Assembly: GCF_039872765.1 (NCBI RefSeq)
Contig: NZ_JBDPZC010000001.1
Location: 1,054,001 to 1,118,000 of the forward strand
Length of the DNA: 64,000 nucleotides
From: Roseateles_B flavus
GTDB lineage: Bacteria > Pseudomonadota > Gammaproteobacteria > Burkholderiales > Burkholderiaceae_C
Direction of reading: 5' to 3'
In this document: piece after piece, positions 8,416 through 18,675 of the stretch
Position numbering within the stretch: position 1 is the first letter of the stretch
Layout: every line of letters starts with the position of its first letter
The notes under the pieces: generated by a model
Told to the model about the DNA's origin: nothing
Databases searched by the model: none
The model's input: only the letters and a program-made list of their open reading frames with translations
Made by a program: the position numbers and the translations under genes

Positions 8416-8562
8416 CGGAGTTAGCCCCCGTTGTTTTGACCCTTTTGTGGCTGCAGGCCTTCAGGCCGGCGGCCCACCGGATTCCCCCGGCCGGTGAAGG
8501 ATCTTCTGAGTGCCCGGACACGCTCGTTCGGGGCCCCGCTAGGGGTGTCACTCTAGAAGCCT

Positions 8563-8568
8563 TAGAAT
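8563..8568 (+). promoter_or_regulatory. Candidate -10 element for acpP
   Basis: TAGAAT lies 38 bases before the acpP ATG within a 191-base gap after fabG. It is identical to the -10 used ahead of rpmF. No good -35 is seen at the right distance. A separate acpP promoter would fit the very high demand for ACP. Confidence 0.3.
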
Positions 8569-8606
8569 CCCGGGTTGTTCCTTTGCAAACCCCTCTTGGA
8601 GGAGTC

Positions 8607-8846
8607 ATGAGCGATATCGAAGCACGTGTCAAGAAAATCATCGCCGAGCAGCTCGGCGTGCCCGAAGCCGATGTGAGCAACGAGAAGGCCTTCGTCGCCG
8701 ATCTGGGCGCTGATTCTCTGGACACCGTGGAACTGGTGATGGCACTCGAAGACGAGTTCGGCATCGAGATCCCCGACGAAGAAGCCGAGAAGATCACCAC
8801 CGTCCAGCTGGCGATCGACTACGCTGTCAAGAACCAGAAGGCCTAA
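8607..8846 (+). CDS. acpP: Acyl carrier protein
   Basis: ACP carries the growing acyl chain on a phosphopantetheine arm. It has 79 residues and is strongly acidic. The attachment site is Ser37 in the invariant motif GADSLDTVELVMALEDEF. A near-ideal ribosome binding site (GGAGGAG) precedes the ATG. The in-frame extension upstream to 8436 lacks ACP character and is rejected. The modifying enzyme AcpS is encoded in the same window at 19972-20382. Confidence 0.98.
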   Translation: MSDIEARVKKIIAEQLGVPEADVSNEKAFVADLGADSLDTVELVMALEDEFGIEIPDEEAEKITTVQLAIDYAVKNQKA

Positions 8847-8876
8847 GGGCCACGGGGCCTCGCGCCCTCTGGACCA

Positions 8877-8894
8877 CGGGGCCTTCGTGCCCCG
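8877..8894 (+). other. Stem-loop between acpP and fabF
   Basis: CGGGGC (8877-8882), loop CTTCGT, GCCCCG (8889-8894). It has no T-run. It may stabilise the acpP transcript end or slow polymerase so that acpP RNA exceeds fabF RNA; this role is inference. Confidence 0.4.
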
Positions 8895-8924
8895 CGGTAT
8901 GTCTTCAAAGAATCTGCTGATCGC

Positions 8925-10169
8925 ATGAGCCGTCGTCGCGTTGTCGTCACCGGTCTCGGTCTGATCAGCCCCGTGGGCAACACGGTGGCTGAAGGCTGGG
9001 CCAACATCCTGGCTGGTCAATCCGGCATTGATCGCATCACCCGTTTCGATGCCAGCAACTTCGCCTGCCAGTTCGCAGGGGAGGTCAAGGGTTTCGAGGT
9101 TGGCGACTACATGTCGACCAAGGAAGCGCGGACGATGGACCGCTTCATCCACTTCGGCCTGGCTGCGTCCATCCAGGCGGTGCAGGATGCCGGTCTCGCG
9201 ACCAACGATCAGCTGACTGAAGAGCAGGCCGAGCGTATCGGCGTGCTCGTGGGCTCGGGCATCGGCGGTCTGCCGATGATCGAGGAAACCCACGCCGAGC
9301 TGACGGCGCGCGGACCGCGCCGTATCTCTCCCTTCTTCGTGCCCGCCTCGATCATCAACATGATCTCGGGCCACGTCTCCATCAAGTACGGTTTCCAGGG
9401 GCCGAACCTGGGGATCGTGACCGCCTGCACCACCGGCCTGCACAGCATCGGCGAGGCCGGCCGCCTGATCGAGTACGGCGACGCCGACGTCATGATCGCC
9501 GGCGGTGCCGAGTCCACCGTCTCGCCCCTGGGCGTGGGGGGCTTCGCTGCCGCCCGTGCGCTGTCCACCCGCAACGACGACCCCAAGACCGCGTCCCGCC
9601 CCTGGGACAAGGACCGCGACGGCTTCGTGCTGGGCGAGGGCGCCGGTGTGCTGGTGCTGGAAGAGTACGAGCACGCCAAGAAGCGCGGCGCCAAGATCTA
9701 TTGCGAGCTGGCCGGCTTCGGCATGGGCGCCGACGCCTATCACATGACCGCGCCCAACGTGGACGGCCCCAAGCGCTCCATGCGCGCGGCCCTGCGCAAT
9801 GCCGGCATCAATCCGGACCAGGTCCAGTACATGAACGCGCACGGCACCTCCACGCCGCTGGGCGACGTCAACGAGACCAATGCCACCAAGCTGGCCTTCG
9901 GCGATCACGCCAGGCAGCTGGTCATCTCCTCGACCAAGTCCATGACCGGCCACCTGTTGGGCGGCGCGGGTGGCATCGAGTCGGTGTTCACCGTGCTGGC
10001 GGTCCACAACCAGGTCGCCCCCCCGACCATCAACATCTTCAACCAGGATCCCGAGTGCGACCTGGACTACTGCGCCAATGTGGCGCGTGAGATGAAGATC
10101 GAATACGCCGCCAAGAACAACTTCGGCTTCGGCGGCACCAACGGCACGCTGATCTTCAAGCGGGCCTGA
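8925..10169 (+). CDS. fabF: Beta-ketoacyl-ACP synthase II
   Basis: FabF elongates acyl-ACP by condensing it with malonyl-ACP. It has 414 residues, normal for the family. The active site Cys168 lies in GIVTACTTG, and the two catalytic His lie in NAHGTSTPLGD (near 308) and TKSMTGHLLGGAG (near 345). The C-terminal NNFGFGGTNGTL is diagnostic. It closes the fab block, and a small membrane protein gene starts 26 bases later. Confidence 0.97.
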   Translation: MSRRRVVVTGLGLISPVGNTVAEGWANILAGQSGIDRITRFDASNFACQFAGEVKGFEVGDYMSTKEARTMDRFIHFGLAASIQAVQDAGLATNDQLTEEQAERIGVLVGSGIGGLPMIEETHAELTARGPRRISPFFVPASIINMISGHVSIKYGFQGPNLGIVTACTTGLHSIGEAGRLIEYGDADVMIAGGAESTVSPLGVGGFAAARALSTRNDDPKTASRPWDKDRDGFVLGEGAGVLVLEEYEHAKKRGAKIYCELAGFGMGADAYHMTAPNVDGPKRSMRAALRNAGINPDQVQYMNAHGTSTPLGDVNETNATKLAFGDHARQLVISSTKSMTGHLLGGAGGIESVFTVLAVHNQVAPPTINIFNQDPECDLDYCANVAREMKIEYAAKNNFGFGGTNGTLIFKRA

Positions 10170-10195
10170 GCCTGCGGCGGCATCCGGAGGCCGCC

Positions 10196-10711
10196 GTGAC
10201 CGCCCGCCAGGCCCCGCGTCAACGCCAGGCGCCCGCCTTCCAGCTGGAAGTACGGGCGCCTTTTCTTTGGCGGCTGCTCACCGTGCTGTTGTGGGCCCTG
10301 GCCTGGTGTGCGTCCGCAGCAGCGGTGCTCGCCCAGGTCGCTGCGCGCCTGGGGCCTGGAGCTGGGACGGCCTGCCTGCTGTTCGCCCTGCCACTGCTGC
10401 CTCTGGTCTGCTGCCTGGCCTGGCGGCATCGGGCCGGCGAGGTCTGGCAGCTGCTGTGGGACGGGCAGCAATGGGCCCTGCGGCCCGGCGATGCGTGCCG
10501 GGCGGCGCAGGAGGACTCGCCTTTGCAGGCCCAGTGGCTCCAGGTGTCGATGGACCTCGGCGGCTTTCTGCTCCTGCGCTGCCGTCCGACGGGCGAGGGC
10601 CGGCATGCGGCGGTCTACCTGCCCCTCTCGCGGCACCAGCACCCGGGCCTCTGGCTGCGCTTGCGATGGGCGCTGTTCTCGGCACGAGGATTGCCGCCGG
10701 AGAGGGCCTGA
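10196..10711 (+). CDS. Small membrane protein of unknown function
   Basis: A 171-residue protein starting with GTG at 10196, preceded by CCGGAGG as ribosome binding site. After a basic N-terminus there are two hydrophobic segments (about residues 24-48 and 55-78), then a soluble C-terminal half with WQLLWDGQQWALRPGD and a Leu/Arg-rich end. A small membrane protein follows fabF in many betaproteobacteria, so the position is typical, but there is no functional assignment. It looks like the last gene of the fab transcript. Confidence 0.7.
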   Translation: MTARQAPRQRQAPAFQLEVRAPFLWRLLTVLLWALAWCASAAAVLAQVAARLGPGAGTACLLFALPLLPLVCCLAWRHRAGEVWQLLWDGQQWALRPGDACRAAQEDSPLQAQWLQVSMDLGGFLLLRCRPTGEGRHAAVYLPLSRHQHPGLWLRLRWALFSARGLPPERA

Positions 10712-10792
10712 GTCCATTGGACTGATCGGGGGGTGTCCACCCCGAGGCTCGCGCCCCTCCATGACCTTGGGCGCGACCGGGGGGCTCATGCT

Positions 10793-10821
10793 TTGATACA
10801 TGCCTGCCGAGCAAAGATAGT
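10793..10821 (+). promoter_or_regulatory. Candidate promoter for mucD
   Basis: TTGATA (10793-10798), a 17-base spacer and GATAGT (10816-10821). The sigma-70-like boxes lie about 100 bases upstream of the mucD ATG. This suggests that mucD is not co-transcribed with an rpoE operon here. Confidence 0.5.
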
Positions 10822-10921
10822 CGGCCAGCATCCATGCGCCGAGCAGAGCTGGCGGAGGCATTGCACAATGACGGCGGCCCGGGCATGCGCCCTGGGGCCG
10901 GAACCCGAGCCGAATCCACCT

Positions 10922-12382
10922 ATGAACACAGCATCCTCGCATCAAGGCGCCGCGCGCCGGCCTCTGTCACGCTGGCCCCAGGGGCTGGGCGCCCTGGCCC
11001 TGGGGCTGAGCCTCACCCTGGCCCCAGCGCTGAGCCAGGCCCAGGCGCGGGAGCTGCCGGACTTCACCGAGCTGGTCGACCGTGTCGGTCCGGCCGTGGT
11101 CAACATCAAGACGTCTGAGAAGGCCAAGCCCACCGAGAGTCCGGCCATGGACGAGCAGATGCAGGAGTTCCTGCGTCGCTTCGGCATCCCCGTGCCGCGC
11201 CGGGGTGGCCCCCGCAATGGCGATGAGGACGCGCCCACCCGGCGTGGCCTCGGCTCGGGCTTCATCCTGAGCAGCGACGGCTTCGTGATGACCAATGCCC
11301 ATGTCGTCGAAGGCGCCGACGAGGTGCTGGTCACCCTCACCGACAAGCGCGAGTTCAAGGCCAAGGTGATCGGCCTGGACAAGCGCACCGACGTTGCCGT
11401 GGTGAAGATCGAGGCCAGTGGTCTGCCGCAGGTGAAGATCGGCGACAGCGGTCGGCTCAAGGTCGGCGAATGGGTGATGGCCATCGGCTCGCCATTCGGC
11501 TTCGACAACAGCGTGACGGCCGGCATCGTCAGCGCCAAGCAGCGCGACACCGGCGACTTCCTCACCTTCATCCAGACCGACGTGGCCATCAACCCCGGCA
11601 ACTCCGGCGGCCCGCTGCTCAATATGCGCGGCGAGGTGGTGGGCATCAACTCGCAGATCTACAGCCAGTCTGGCGGCTTCATGGGCATTTCCTTCGCGAT
11701 TCCCATCGACGAAGCCATCCGCGTGTCCGAACAGCTGCGTGCGGGCGGCCGGGTGCAGCGTGGCCGCATCGGCGTGGGCATCGTGGACCTCTCCAAGGAC
11801 GTGGCTGAGGCCATCGGACTGGGCAAGCCCACGGGCGCCCTGGTGCAGCGCGTGGAGAGCGGCTCTCCGGCCGAGAAGGCTGGCATTGAAGGCGGCGATG
11901 TCATCACCAAGGTCGAGGGCAAGTCCATCCAGAGCGCGGCCGAGCTGCGGCGCTCCATTGCGGCCATCAAGCCTGGCAGCAAGGCCATGGTGCAGGTGTT
12001 CCGCCGCGGTGCCACCAAGGACCTCACGCTGACGGTTGCGGAGCTCGAGGCAGACAAGCCGGCCAAGAGTGCCGAGCCCGAGGCCAGGCCGGCCTCCGGC
12101 GCCGCCGCCGCCCTGGGCCTGGGCCTGGCCGAGATCAGCGAGGCGCAGCGCAAGGAGCTGAAGCTGCGCGGCGGCGTGCTGGTCGAGAATGCGGAAGGTC
12201 CAGCCGCGCGAGCCGGCCTGCGCGAGGGCGACATCATCCTGTCGGTGGACAACGTCGAGGTGGCCACCGTCAAGCAGCTGCAGGCTCAACTGGCCAAGCT
12301 GGAGAAGGCCAAGCTGATCAACCTCCTCGTGCGTCGGGGCGATGCCGTGAGTTTCGTGCTGGTCAAGCCGGGCGCACGCTGA
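10922..12382 (+). CDS. mucD: Periplasmic serine protease MucD (DegP/DegQ family)
   Basis: An HtrA-family envelope protease of 486 residues that degrades misfolded exported proteins. A signal peptide is visible (basic start, then GLGALALGLSLTLAPALSQA, cleavage near residue 41). The catalytic triad is His127 (TNAHVV), Asp157 (RTDVAVV) and Ser228 (NPGNSGGP). Two PDZ domains follow, at about 280-370 and 395-480. The start at 10922 places the signal sequence at the N-terminus; the longer in-frame extension to 10733 would bury it. In many relatives this gene closes the rpoE-rseA-rseB-mucD operon, but those genes are missing here. Confidence 0.93.
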   Translation: MNTASSHQGAARRPLSRWPQGLGALALGLSLTLAPALSQAQARELPDFTELVDRVGPAVVNIKTSEKAKPTESPAMDEQMQEFLRRFGIPVPRRGGPRNGDEDAPTRRGLGSGFILSSDGFVMTNAHVVEGADEVLVTLTDKREFKAKVIGLDKRTDVAVVKIEASGLPQVKIGDSGRLKVGEWVMAIGSPFGFDNSVTAGIVSAKQRDTGDFLTFIQTDVAINPGNSGGPLLNMRGEVVGINSQIYSQSGGFMGISFAIPIDEAIRVSEQLRAGGRVQRGRIGVGIVDLSKDVAEAIGLGKPTGALVQRVESGSPAEKAGIEGGDVITKVEGKSIQSAAELRRSIAAIKPGSKAMVQVFRRGATKDLTLTVAELEADKPAKSAEPEARPASGAAAALGLGLAEISEAQRKELKLRGGVLVENAEGPAARAGLREGDIILSVDNVEVATVKQLQAQLAKLEKAKLINLLVRRGDAVSFVLVKPGAR

Positions 12383-12728
12383 GTCCCAGCGTTCCGGCCT
12401 GCTGGCACCGGCGGCCGGGATGCGCAAACCGGGCATCCGGCCAGGGCTTTTCGCCAGATGAAATGGCCGACGCTGCTCGTGCGGCGAAAAGCGAGGTTTG
12501 TACTCGCTCACTTAGGCGGTGCGGACGGGGATTGTGGTGCTTGTAGGATAGAATGCCCGTTATCCAACGTTTGTTTGAGCGTGCTGTCCGCATGAGTGGC
12601 GAGGTCGGCCAAGCTGTCCCCAGGATGCTCACAGGAGCCTGTTGATAACTTGTGCATAAAAATCCTTGTTGGCGGGTCGCAACGGCCGGAAAGCCAATGA
12701 CGGTGCGGTTTCCAGGCGGGCGCTCGGC
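12383..12728 (+). other. Non-coding stretch between mucD and the lepA promoter
   Basis: No gene is evident. It contains a possible -10 (TAGAAT, 12550-12555) without a good -35. An unusually AT-rich patch around 12640-12665 carries two DnaA-box-like 9-mers. The remainder is ordinary GC-rich spacer. Confidence 0.4.
12640..12659 (-). promoter_or_regulatory. Pair of DnaA-box-like sites
   Basis: On the minus strand, TTATGCACA (12651-12659) matches the TTWTNCACA consensus exactly, and TTATCAACA (12640-12648) has one mismatch. Two bases separate them in an AT-rich patch. They could be DnaA binding sites that regulate lepA or titrate DnaA. Chance occurrence of single boxes is common, so this is tentative. 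Confidence 0.3.
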
Positions 12729-12734
12729 TACAAT
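12729..12734 (+). promoter_or_regulatory. Candidate -10 upstream of the lepA small transcript
   Basis: TACAAT (five of six bases) in the context GGCTACAATGG. The best -35-like hexamer, TTTCCA at 12709-12714, is only 14 bases away, so the -35 is weak. Transcription would begin near 12741. Confidence 0.45.
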
Positions 12735-12740
12735 GGAAGC

Positions 12741-12805
12741 CCAACAAGCAGTTGCCATACGTTTTTGTTGGAAGGCGCGTCACCGTTTCGACGTGCCTTT
12801 TTTTT
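12741..12805 (+). ncRNA. Putative ~65-nt small RNA or lepA leader attenuator
   Basis: Directly after the -10 element there is a perfect 7-bp stem, CCAACAA (12741-12747) with TTGTTGG (12765-12771). A second stem follows, GGCGCGTC (12774-12781) with GACGTGCC (12790-12797, one G-U pair), and then eight T residues (12798-12805). This is a textbook intrinsic terminator only ~60 bases after the predicted start and 104 bases before the lepA start codon. The layout fits either a stand-alone small RNA or an attenuator that controls lepA-lepB-rnc-era expression. No known RNA family was recognised. Confidence 0.55.
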
Positions 12806-12909
12806 ATGTCCGGCACGGCCTCCGAAGAGGCCTTCACATCGCTGCGTGACATGAGCCTTTCAAGCGACGGCCCTGGCCGTGGCAGCCGGCGAGTGACGCA
12901 CGACAGAGC

Positions 12910-14718
<1,809 letters not shown>

Positions 14719-14729
14719 ACCACATCTAC

Positions 14730-15704
14730 ATGAGTGCACTGACCGGGATTCTGTTCGCGGCGCTGATCGTCTATGGCGGCGGCTGGTACGCAGGGCAATG
14801 GACGGGCAATTTCGCCCTGCTGCTGCTGATCCTCACTTCGGTGACCGGCCTGTACTGGCTGGCCGAGCGTGTCCATTTCCGTCCGGTCCGGGAGAAGGCC
14901 GCGGCAGACCTGGAAGCCGCCGATCTCAAGCGCCGCGAGGCCCTGGCCGCCCAGGGCATTGCCCGGGTCGATGGCGACATCATCGCGGCCAAGGAAGAGG
15001 TGCTGCGCCAGCCCTGGTGGCTGGACTGGACCGCCGGCCTGTTCCCGGTGATCCTCATCGTCTTCGTGCTGCGGTCCTTCCTGTTCGAGCCCTTCAAGAT
15101 CCCCTCGGGCTCCATGGTGCCGACCCTGCTGGTGGGTGACCTCATCCTGGTCAACAAGTTCCACTACGGCATCCGCCTGCCGGTGATCAACAAGAAGATC
15201 ATCAGCAACCACGAGGTGCAGCGGGGCGACGTCATGGTCTTCCGCTACCCCGAGGACCCTCGCATGGACTTCATCAAGCGCGTGGTGGGCCTGCCGGGCG
15301 ACGAGATCAGCTACCGCAACCAGCATCTCTACCTCAATGGCAAGCTGGTGGATGTGAAGCCGGTGGACGCCTACTACGACGAAGACAGCATGCAGATGCG
15401 CAACCGCTTCGAGGAGAAGCTGGGCGAGAAGCCGCACAAGCTGCTGGTCGACATGAACCGCCAGCAGTTCTTCCACCCGGATCGCAAGGACGGCCCCTTC
15501 CCCTTCCAGGACCATTGCACCTACAACGCTGAGGGCTTGACTTGCAAGGTGCCGGCGGGACACTACTTCATGCTGGGGGACAACCGGGACAATTCCCGCG
15601 ACTCCCGGTTCTGGGGTTTCGTGCCTGACGAGAACATCGTCGGCAAGGCCTTCGCGGTCTGGATGAACTTCAGCAATCCCAAACGCATTGGATTCTTTGA
15701 CTGA
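14730..15704 (+). CDS. lepB: Signal peptidase I
   Basis: A 324-residue inner-membrane protease that removes signal peptides from exported proteins. Two N-terminal membrane segments (about 5-22 and 27-45) are followed by a cytoplasmic loop and a third segment (about 102-118). The Ser/Lys dyad is Ser128 (PSGSMVPTL) and Lys183 (DFIKRVVGLPGD). GDNRDNSRDSR lies near the C-terminus. The ATG at 14730 places the first membrane segment at the start; the longer frame overlaps lepA. The lepA-lepB pairing is classical. Confidence 0.97.
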   Translation: MSALTGILFAALIVYGGGWYAGQWTGNFALLLLILTSVTGLYWLAERVHFRPVREKAAADLEAADLKRREALAAQGIARVDGDIIAAKEEVLRQPWWLDWTAGLFPVILIVFVLRSFLFEPFKIPSGSMVPTLLVGDLILVNKFHYGIRLPVINKKIISNHEVQRGDVMVFRYPEDPRMDFIKRVVGLPGDEISYRNQHLYLNGKLVDVKPVDAYYDEDSMQMRNRFEEKLGEKPHKLLVDMNRQQFFHPDRKDGPFPFQDHCTYNAEGLTCKVPAGHYFMLGDNRDNSRDSRFWGFVPDENIVGKAFAVWMNFSNPKRIGFFD

Positions 15705-15750
15705 GCCGTCCGTGGATACTGCGGGGCTTTCTGTTCAGCGAGGAGAGGCA

Positions 15751-16110
15751 ATGAGGCGTGCGCACCGTCACCAGTCTGGCGTCAGCTTGATGGGTCTGCT
15801 GTTCTGGGCCGTGATCCTGTCCTTCACGGGCCTGATCGCCGCCCGCACCATCCCGACCGTGATGGAGTTCTACACGATCCAGCATGCGGTGGACAAGATC
15901 GCCCGCGGCAACCCGGCCACCGTGCCCGTGGCCCGGGCGGAGTTCGAGCGCGTCAAGCAGGTGGAGTACTCCATCACCAGCATCGGCGCCGACGACCTAG
16001 TGATCACCAAGGAAGACGACCGCGTCCGCATCAGCTTTGCCTATGACAAGCAGGTGGAGCTCTTCGGTCCGGTGTCCCTGCTGATCAAGTACGAGGGTCG
16101 GTCTCACTGA
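15751..16110 (+). CDS. DUF4845 family membrane-anchored protein
   Basis: A 119-residue protein with one N-terminal membrane segment (GVSLMGLLFWAVILSFTGLI), preceded by a basic stretch, so it is anchored with the bulk outside the cytoplasm. The rest matches the DUF4845 pattern (ARTIPTVMEFY, then a soluble domain ending in LFGPVSLLIKYEG). The N-terminus resembles a prepilin-like segment, but no such function is established. GAGGAGAGG upstream supports the ATG at 15751. A DUF4845 gene between lepB and rnc is common in betaproteobacteria. Function unknown. Confidence 0.85.
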   Translation: MRRAHRHQSGVSLMGLLFWAVILSFTGLIAARTIPTVMEFYTIQHAVDKIARGNPATVPVARAEFERVKQVEYSITSIGADDLVITKEDDRVRISFAYDKQVELFGPVSLLIKYEGRSH

Positions 16111-16128
16111 GACACGGTTGCCAGCGTC

Positions 16129-16833
16129 ATGAGCCATCCCATGGATGCCCTGCAGTCGCGGCTGGGCTACCAATTCAAGGACAGCGGCCTGCTGCAGCGG
16201 GCCGTGACCCATCGCAGCTTCGGCGCCGATCACAACGAGCGCCTGGAATTCCTCGGTGATGCGGTCCTGAGCCTGGCGGTCTCCAGCCTGCTCTACGAGC
16301 GCTATGCCGGTTCCGACGAAGGCGACCTCACCCGCATCCGCGCCCACCTGGTGCGCGAGGAAAGCCTGCACAAGCTGGCCCTGAGCCTGGACCTGCCCCA
16401 GGTGCTGCGCATGAGCGAGGGCGAGGCCCGCGGTGGTGGCGCGCAGCGCGCCTCCATCCTGGCCGACGCCACCGAGGCCATCATCGGCGCGGCCTTTGTG
16501 GATGGCGGCTACCCGGCAGCCCGCGAAATCGTGGGCCGGCTGCTCGGTGAGCTGATCAACACCTCGGCCAGCGACACCTGGGCCAAGGACGCCAAGACGG
16601 CGCTCCAGGAATGGCTGCAGGCGCGCCGCCTGGCGGTACCCAGCTACCGCATCATCGAGACCCGCGGCCAGGCGCACAACCAGACCTTCGAGGTCGAGTG
16701 CGCCGTGCCGGCCCTGGGCCTCGCCAAGCAGGGCGAAGGCCGTTCACGCCGCGCTGCCGAACAGGACGCCGCCAAGCGTATGCTTGCGGAACTGGTGGCG
16801 CGCGACAAGCCCGGGTCCGCGCTGTCCTCCTGA
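16129..16833 (+). CDS. rnc: Ribonuclease III
   Basis: RNase III cleaves double-stranded RNA, matures 16S and 23S rRNA, and controls mRNAs. It has 234 residues. The catalytic signature NERLEFLGD (36-44) and the second metal-binding block DATEAIIGA are present. The double-stranded RNA binding domain occupies about residues 160-225 (KTALQEWLQ, then the basic RRAAEQDAAKRML). It lies 18 bases after the DUF4845 gene and ahead of era, the typical rnc-era pairing. Confidence 0.97.
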   Translation: MSHPMDALQSRLGYQFKDSGLLQRAVTHRSFGADHNERLEFLGDAVLSLAVSSLLYERYAGSDEGDLTRIRAHLVREESLHKLALSLDLPQVLRMSEGEARGGGAQRASILADATEAIIGAAFVDGGYPAAREIVGRLLGELINTSASDTWAKDAKTALQEWLQARRLAVPSYRIIETRGQAHNQTFEVECAVPALGLAKQGEGRSRRAAEQDAAKRMLAELVARDKPGSALSS

Positions 16834-16963
16834 GGCGCGAGGGCATTCCGGTGCCGCCACGCCTCGCCATGCCACGAGGCTTGGGCCCTATTTCGATCAC
16901 ACTGCGCCGCGATCCGGCGCCATCCACCTGCGCCACTGACCGGGCGCACCAGAGGTCACTGAC

Positions 16964-17872
16964 ATGAACGACACCGCGCCTGAGTCCGGGCTGCCGCAAC
17001 GCTGCGGCCTCATCGCCATCGTGGGCCGGCCCAATGTGGGCAAGTCCACCTTGCTGAACGCCCTCGTGGGGCAGAAGGTCAGCATCACCTCGGACAAGGC
17101 CCAGACCACGCGCCACCGCATCACCGGCGTGCGCACCCTGGAGGAGGCCCAGTTCGTGTTCGTGGACACCCCCGGCTTCCAGACCAAGCACAACGCCGCC
17201 CTGAACCGCAACCTGAACCGCACGGTGCATGGGGTGCTGGGTGACGTGGACCTGGTGCTCTTCGTGGTCGAGGCCGGCCGCTTCGGCCTGGACGACGCCA
17301 AGGTGCTGGCCCTGCTGCCCGAGAACAAGCCCGTGGTGCTGATCGCCAACAAGCTGGACGCCGTGCACCGCCGCGCCGAGCTGGCCCCCTGGCTCAAGAG
17401 CATGGCCGAGCGCCGCAACTTCGCCGAGTTCGTGCCCCTGTCGGCCCGCAAGGAAGCCGACGTCACCCGCCTCTTCAAGATCCTCAAGCCCTACCTGCCC
17501 GAGCAGGGCTGGTTCTACGACGAAGACGCCCTGACCGATCGCTCCGAGCGCTTCCTGGCCACCGAGATCATCCGCGAGAAGCTCTTCCGCCTGACCGGTG
17601 ACGAGCTGCCCTACACCTCCACCGTCGTCATCGACAAATGGGAAGACGAGGGCGAGCTGCGCCGCATCTCGGCCTCCATCGTGGTCGAGCGCGACGCCCA
17701 CAAGGGCATGATCATCGGCCAGGGCGGCGAGCGCCTGAAGCGCATCGGCTCCGAGGCCCGCCAGGAGCTGGAGCACCTGATGGACGGTCGCGTCTTCCTG
17801 GAGCTGTGGGTCAAGGTCCGCTCCGGCTGGGCGGACAACGAAGAGCATCTGCGCACCTATGGCTACGAGTGA
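16964..17872 (+). CDS. era: GTPase Era
   Basis: A 302-residue GTPase that binds the 3' end of 16S rRNA and checks 30S maturation. G1 is GRPNVGKST, followed by the switch region SDKAQTTRHR. G3 is DTPGF and G4 is NKLD. A C-terminal KH domain contains the GMIIGQGGERLKRIG loop that holds RNA. The 130-base gap after rnc has no visible gene; recO starts 20 bases downstream. Confidence 0.97.
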   Translation: MNDTAPESGLPQRCGLIAIVGRPNVGKSTLLNALVGQKVSITSDKAQTTRHRITGVRTLEEAQFVFVDTPGFQTKHNAALNRNLNRTVHGVLGDVDLVLFVVEAGRFGLDDAKVLALLPENKPVVLIANKLDAVHRRAELAPWLKSMAERRNFAEFVPLSARKEADVTRLFKILKPYLPEQGWFYDEDALTDRSERFLATEIIREKLFRLTGDELPYTSTVVIDKWEDEGELRRISASIVVERDAHKGMIIGQGGERLKRIGSEARQELEHLMDGRVFLELWVKVRSGWADNEEHLRTYGYE

Positions 17873-17891
17873 GTGACCGCGGCGGCCCTGA

Positions 17892-18671
17892 ATGGTCACC
17901 CGCGCCCCTCGACTGCCCAGCACGCAGCCGGCCTTCGTGCTGCACCACTACGACTGGAGCGAGACCAGTCTCATCCTCGACCTCTTCACCCGCGAGCAGG
18001 GCCGCCTGGCCGTGGTCGCCAAGGGGGCGAAGCGGCCGTATTCGCAGCTGCGATCGGTGCTGCTGCCTTTCCAGCGCCTGCAGGTAGGCCTCAGCAAGCC
18101 CTCGCGTGACGATCGCAGCGAGGGCGAGGTCCAGACCCTGCGCAGCGCCGAATGGGCCGGCGGCCACACGCTGCCCAACGGCGCGGCCCTGTTCGCCGGC
18201 TACTACCTCAACGAACTGCTGCTGAAGCTGCTGGCCCGGCAGGATCCGCATCCGCGCCTCTTCGATGCCTACGCGGCCACCCTCCCGCTGCTGCGCGAGG
18301 ATGAAGACCAGCGCAGCCAGGCCGCCCTGCGCGCCTTCGAGCTGCGCATGCTGGCCGACCTGGGCCTGCTGCCCGACCTCAGCGTGGTCACCCAGACCCA
18401 GCGTGCGCTGGATCTGGAGCGGCTCTACATGCTGAGCCCCGAGATGGGTGTCTGTGCCCTGAGCCATGAGGCGCCCGCCTTCGGGGCGATGCAGCTGGTG
18501 CAGCTGCAGGCGGCGCTGCTGCATGGTTCGCAGGTCGCCCTGCAGCAGGCCTGCGCGGATTGCCTGCCCGCGCTCAAGGCCTGCCTGCGCGGGCTGCTTC
18601 ACTATCATCTGGGCCACAAGCCGCTGCGCACGCGCACGGTGATGCTGGATCTGCAAAAACTCCTGGACTGA
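17892..18671 (+). CDS. recO: DNA repair protein RecO
   Basis: RecO works with RecR to load RecA on SSB-coated single-stranded DNA in recombinational repair. It has 259 residues. The N-terminal OB-fold is visible (FVLHHYDWSETSLILDLFTREQGRLAVVAKGAKRP read in parts, about 16-50), followed by a helical domain and the C-terminal LRGLLHYHLGHKPLRTR that is typical of the family. No zinc-finger Cys cluster is present, as in other betaproteobacterial RecO. pdxJ follows 4 bases after its stop. Confidence 0.93.
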   Translation: MVTRAPRLPSTQPAFVLHHYDWSETSLILDLFTREQGRLAVVAKGAKRPYSQLRSVLLPFQRLQVGLSKPSRDDRSEGEVQTLRSAEWAGGHTLPNGAALFAGYYLNELLLKLLARQDPHPRLFDAYAATLPLLREDEDQRSQAALRAFELRMLADLGLLPDLSVVTQTQRALDLERLYMLSPEMGVCALSHEAPAFGAMQLVQLQAALLHGSQVALQQACADCLPALKACLRGLLHYHLGHKPLRTRTVMLDLQKLLD

Positions 18672-18675
18672 TGCC

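Noticed and set aside
4104..10169. The rpmF-plsX-fab block as a novel cluster
   Set aside because: Gene order and content are the standard conserved fatty-acid synthesis arrangement.
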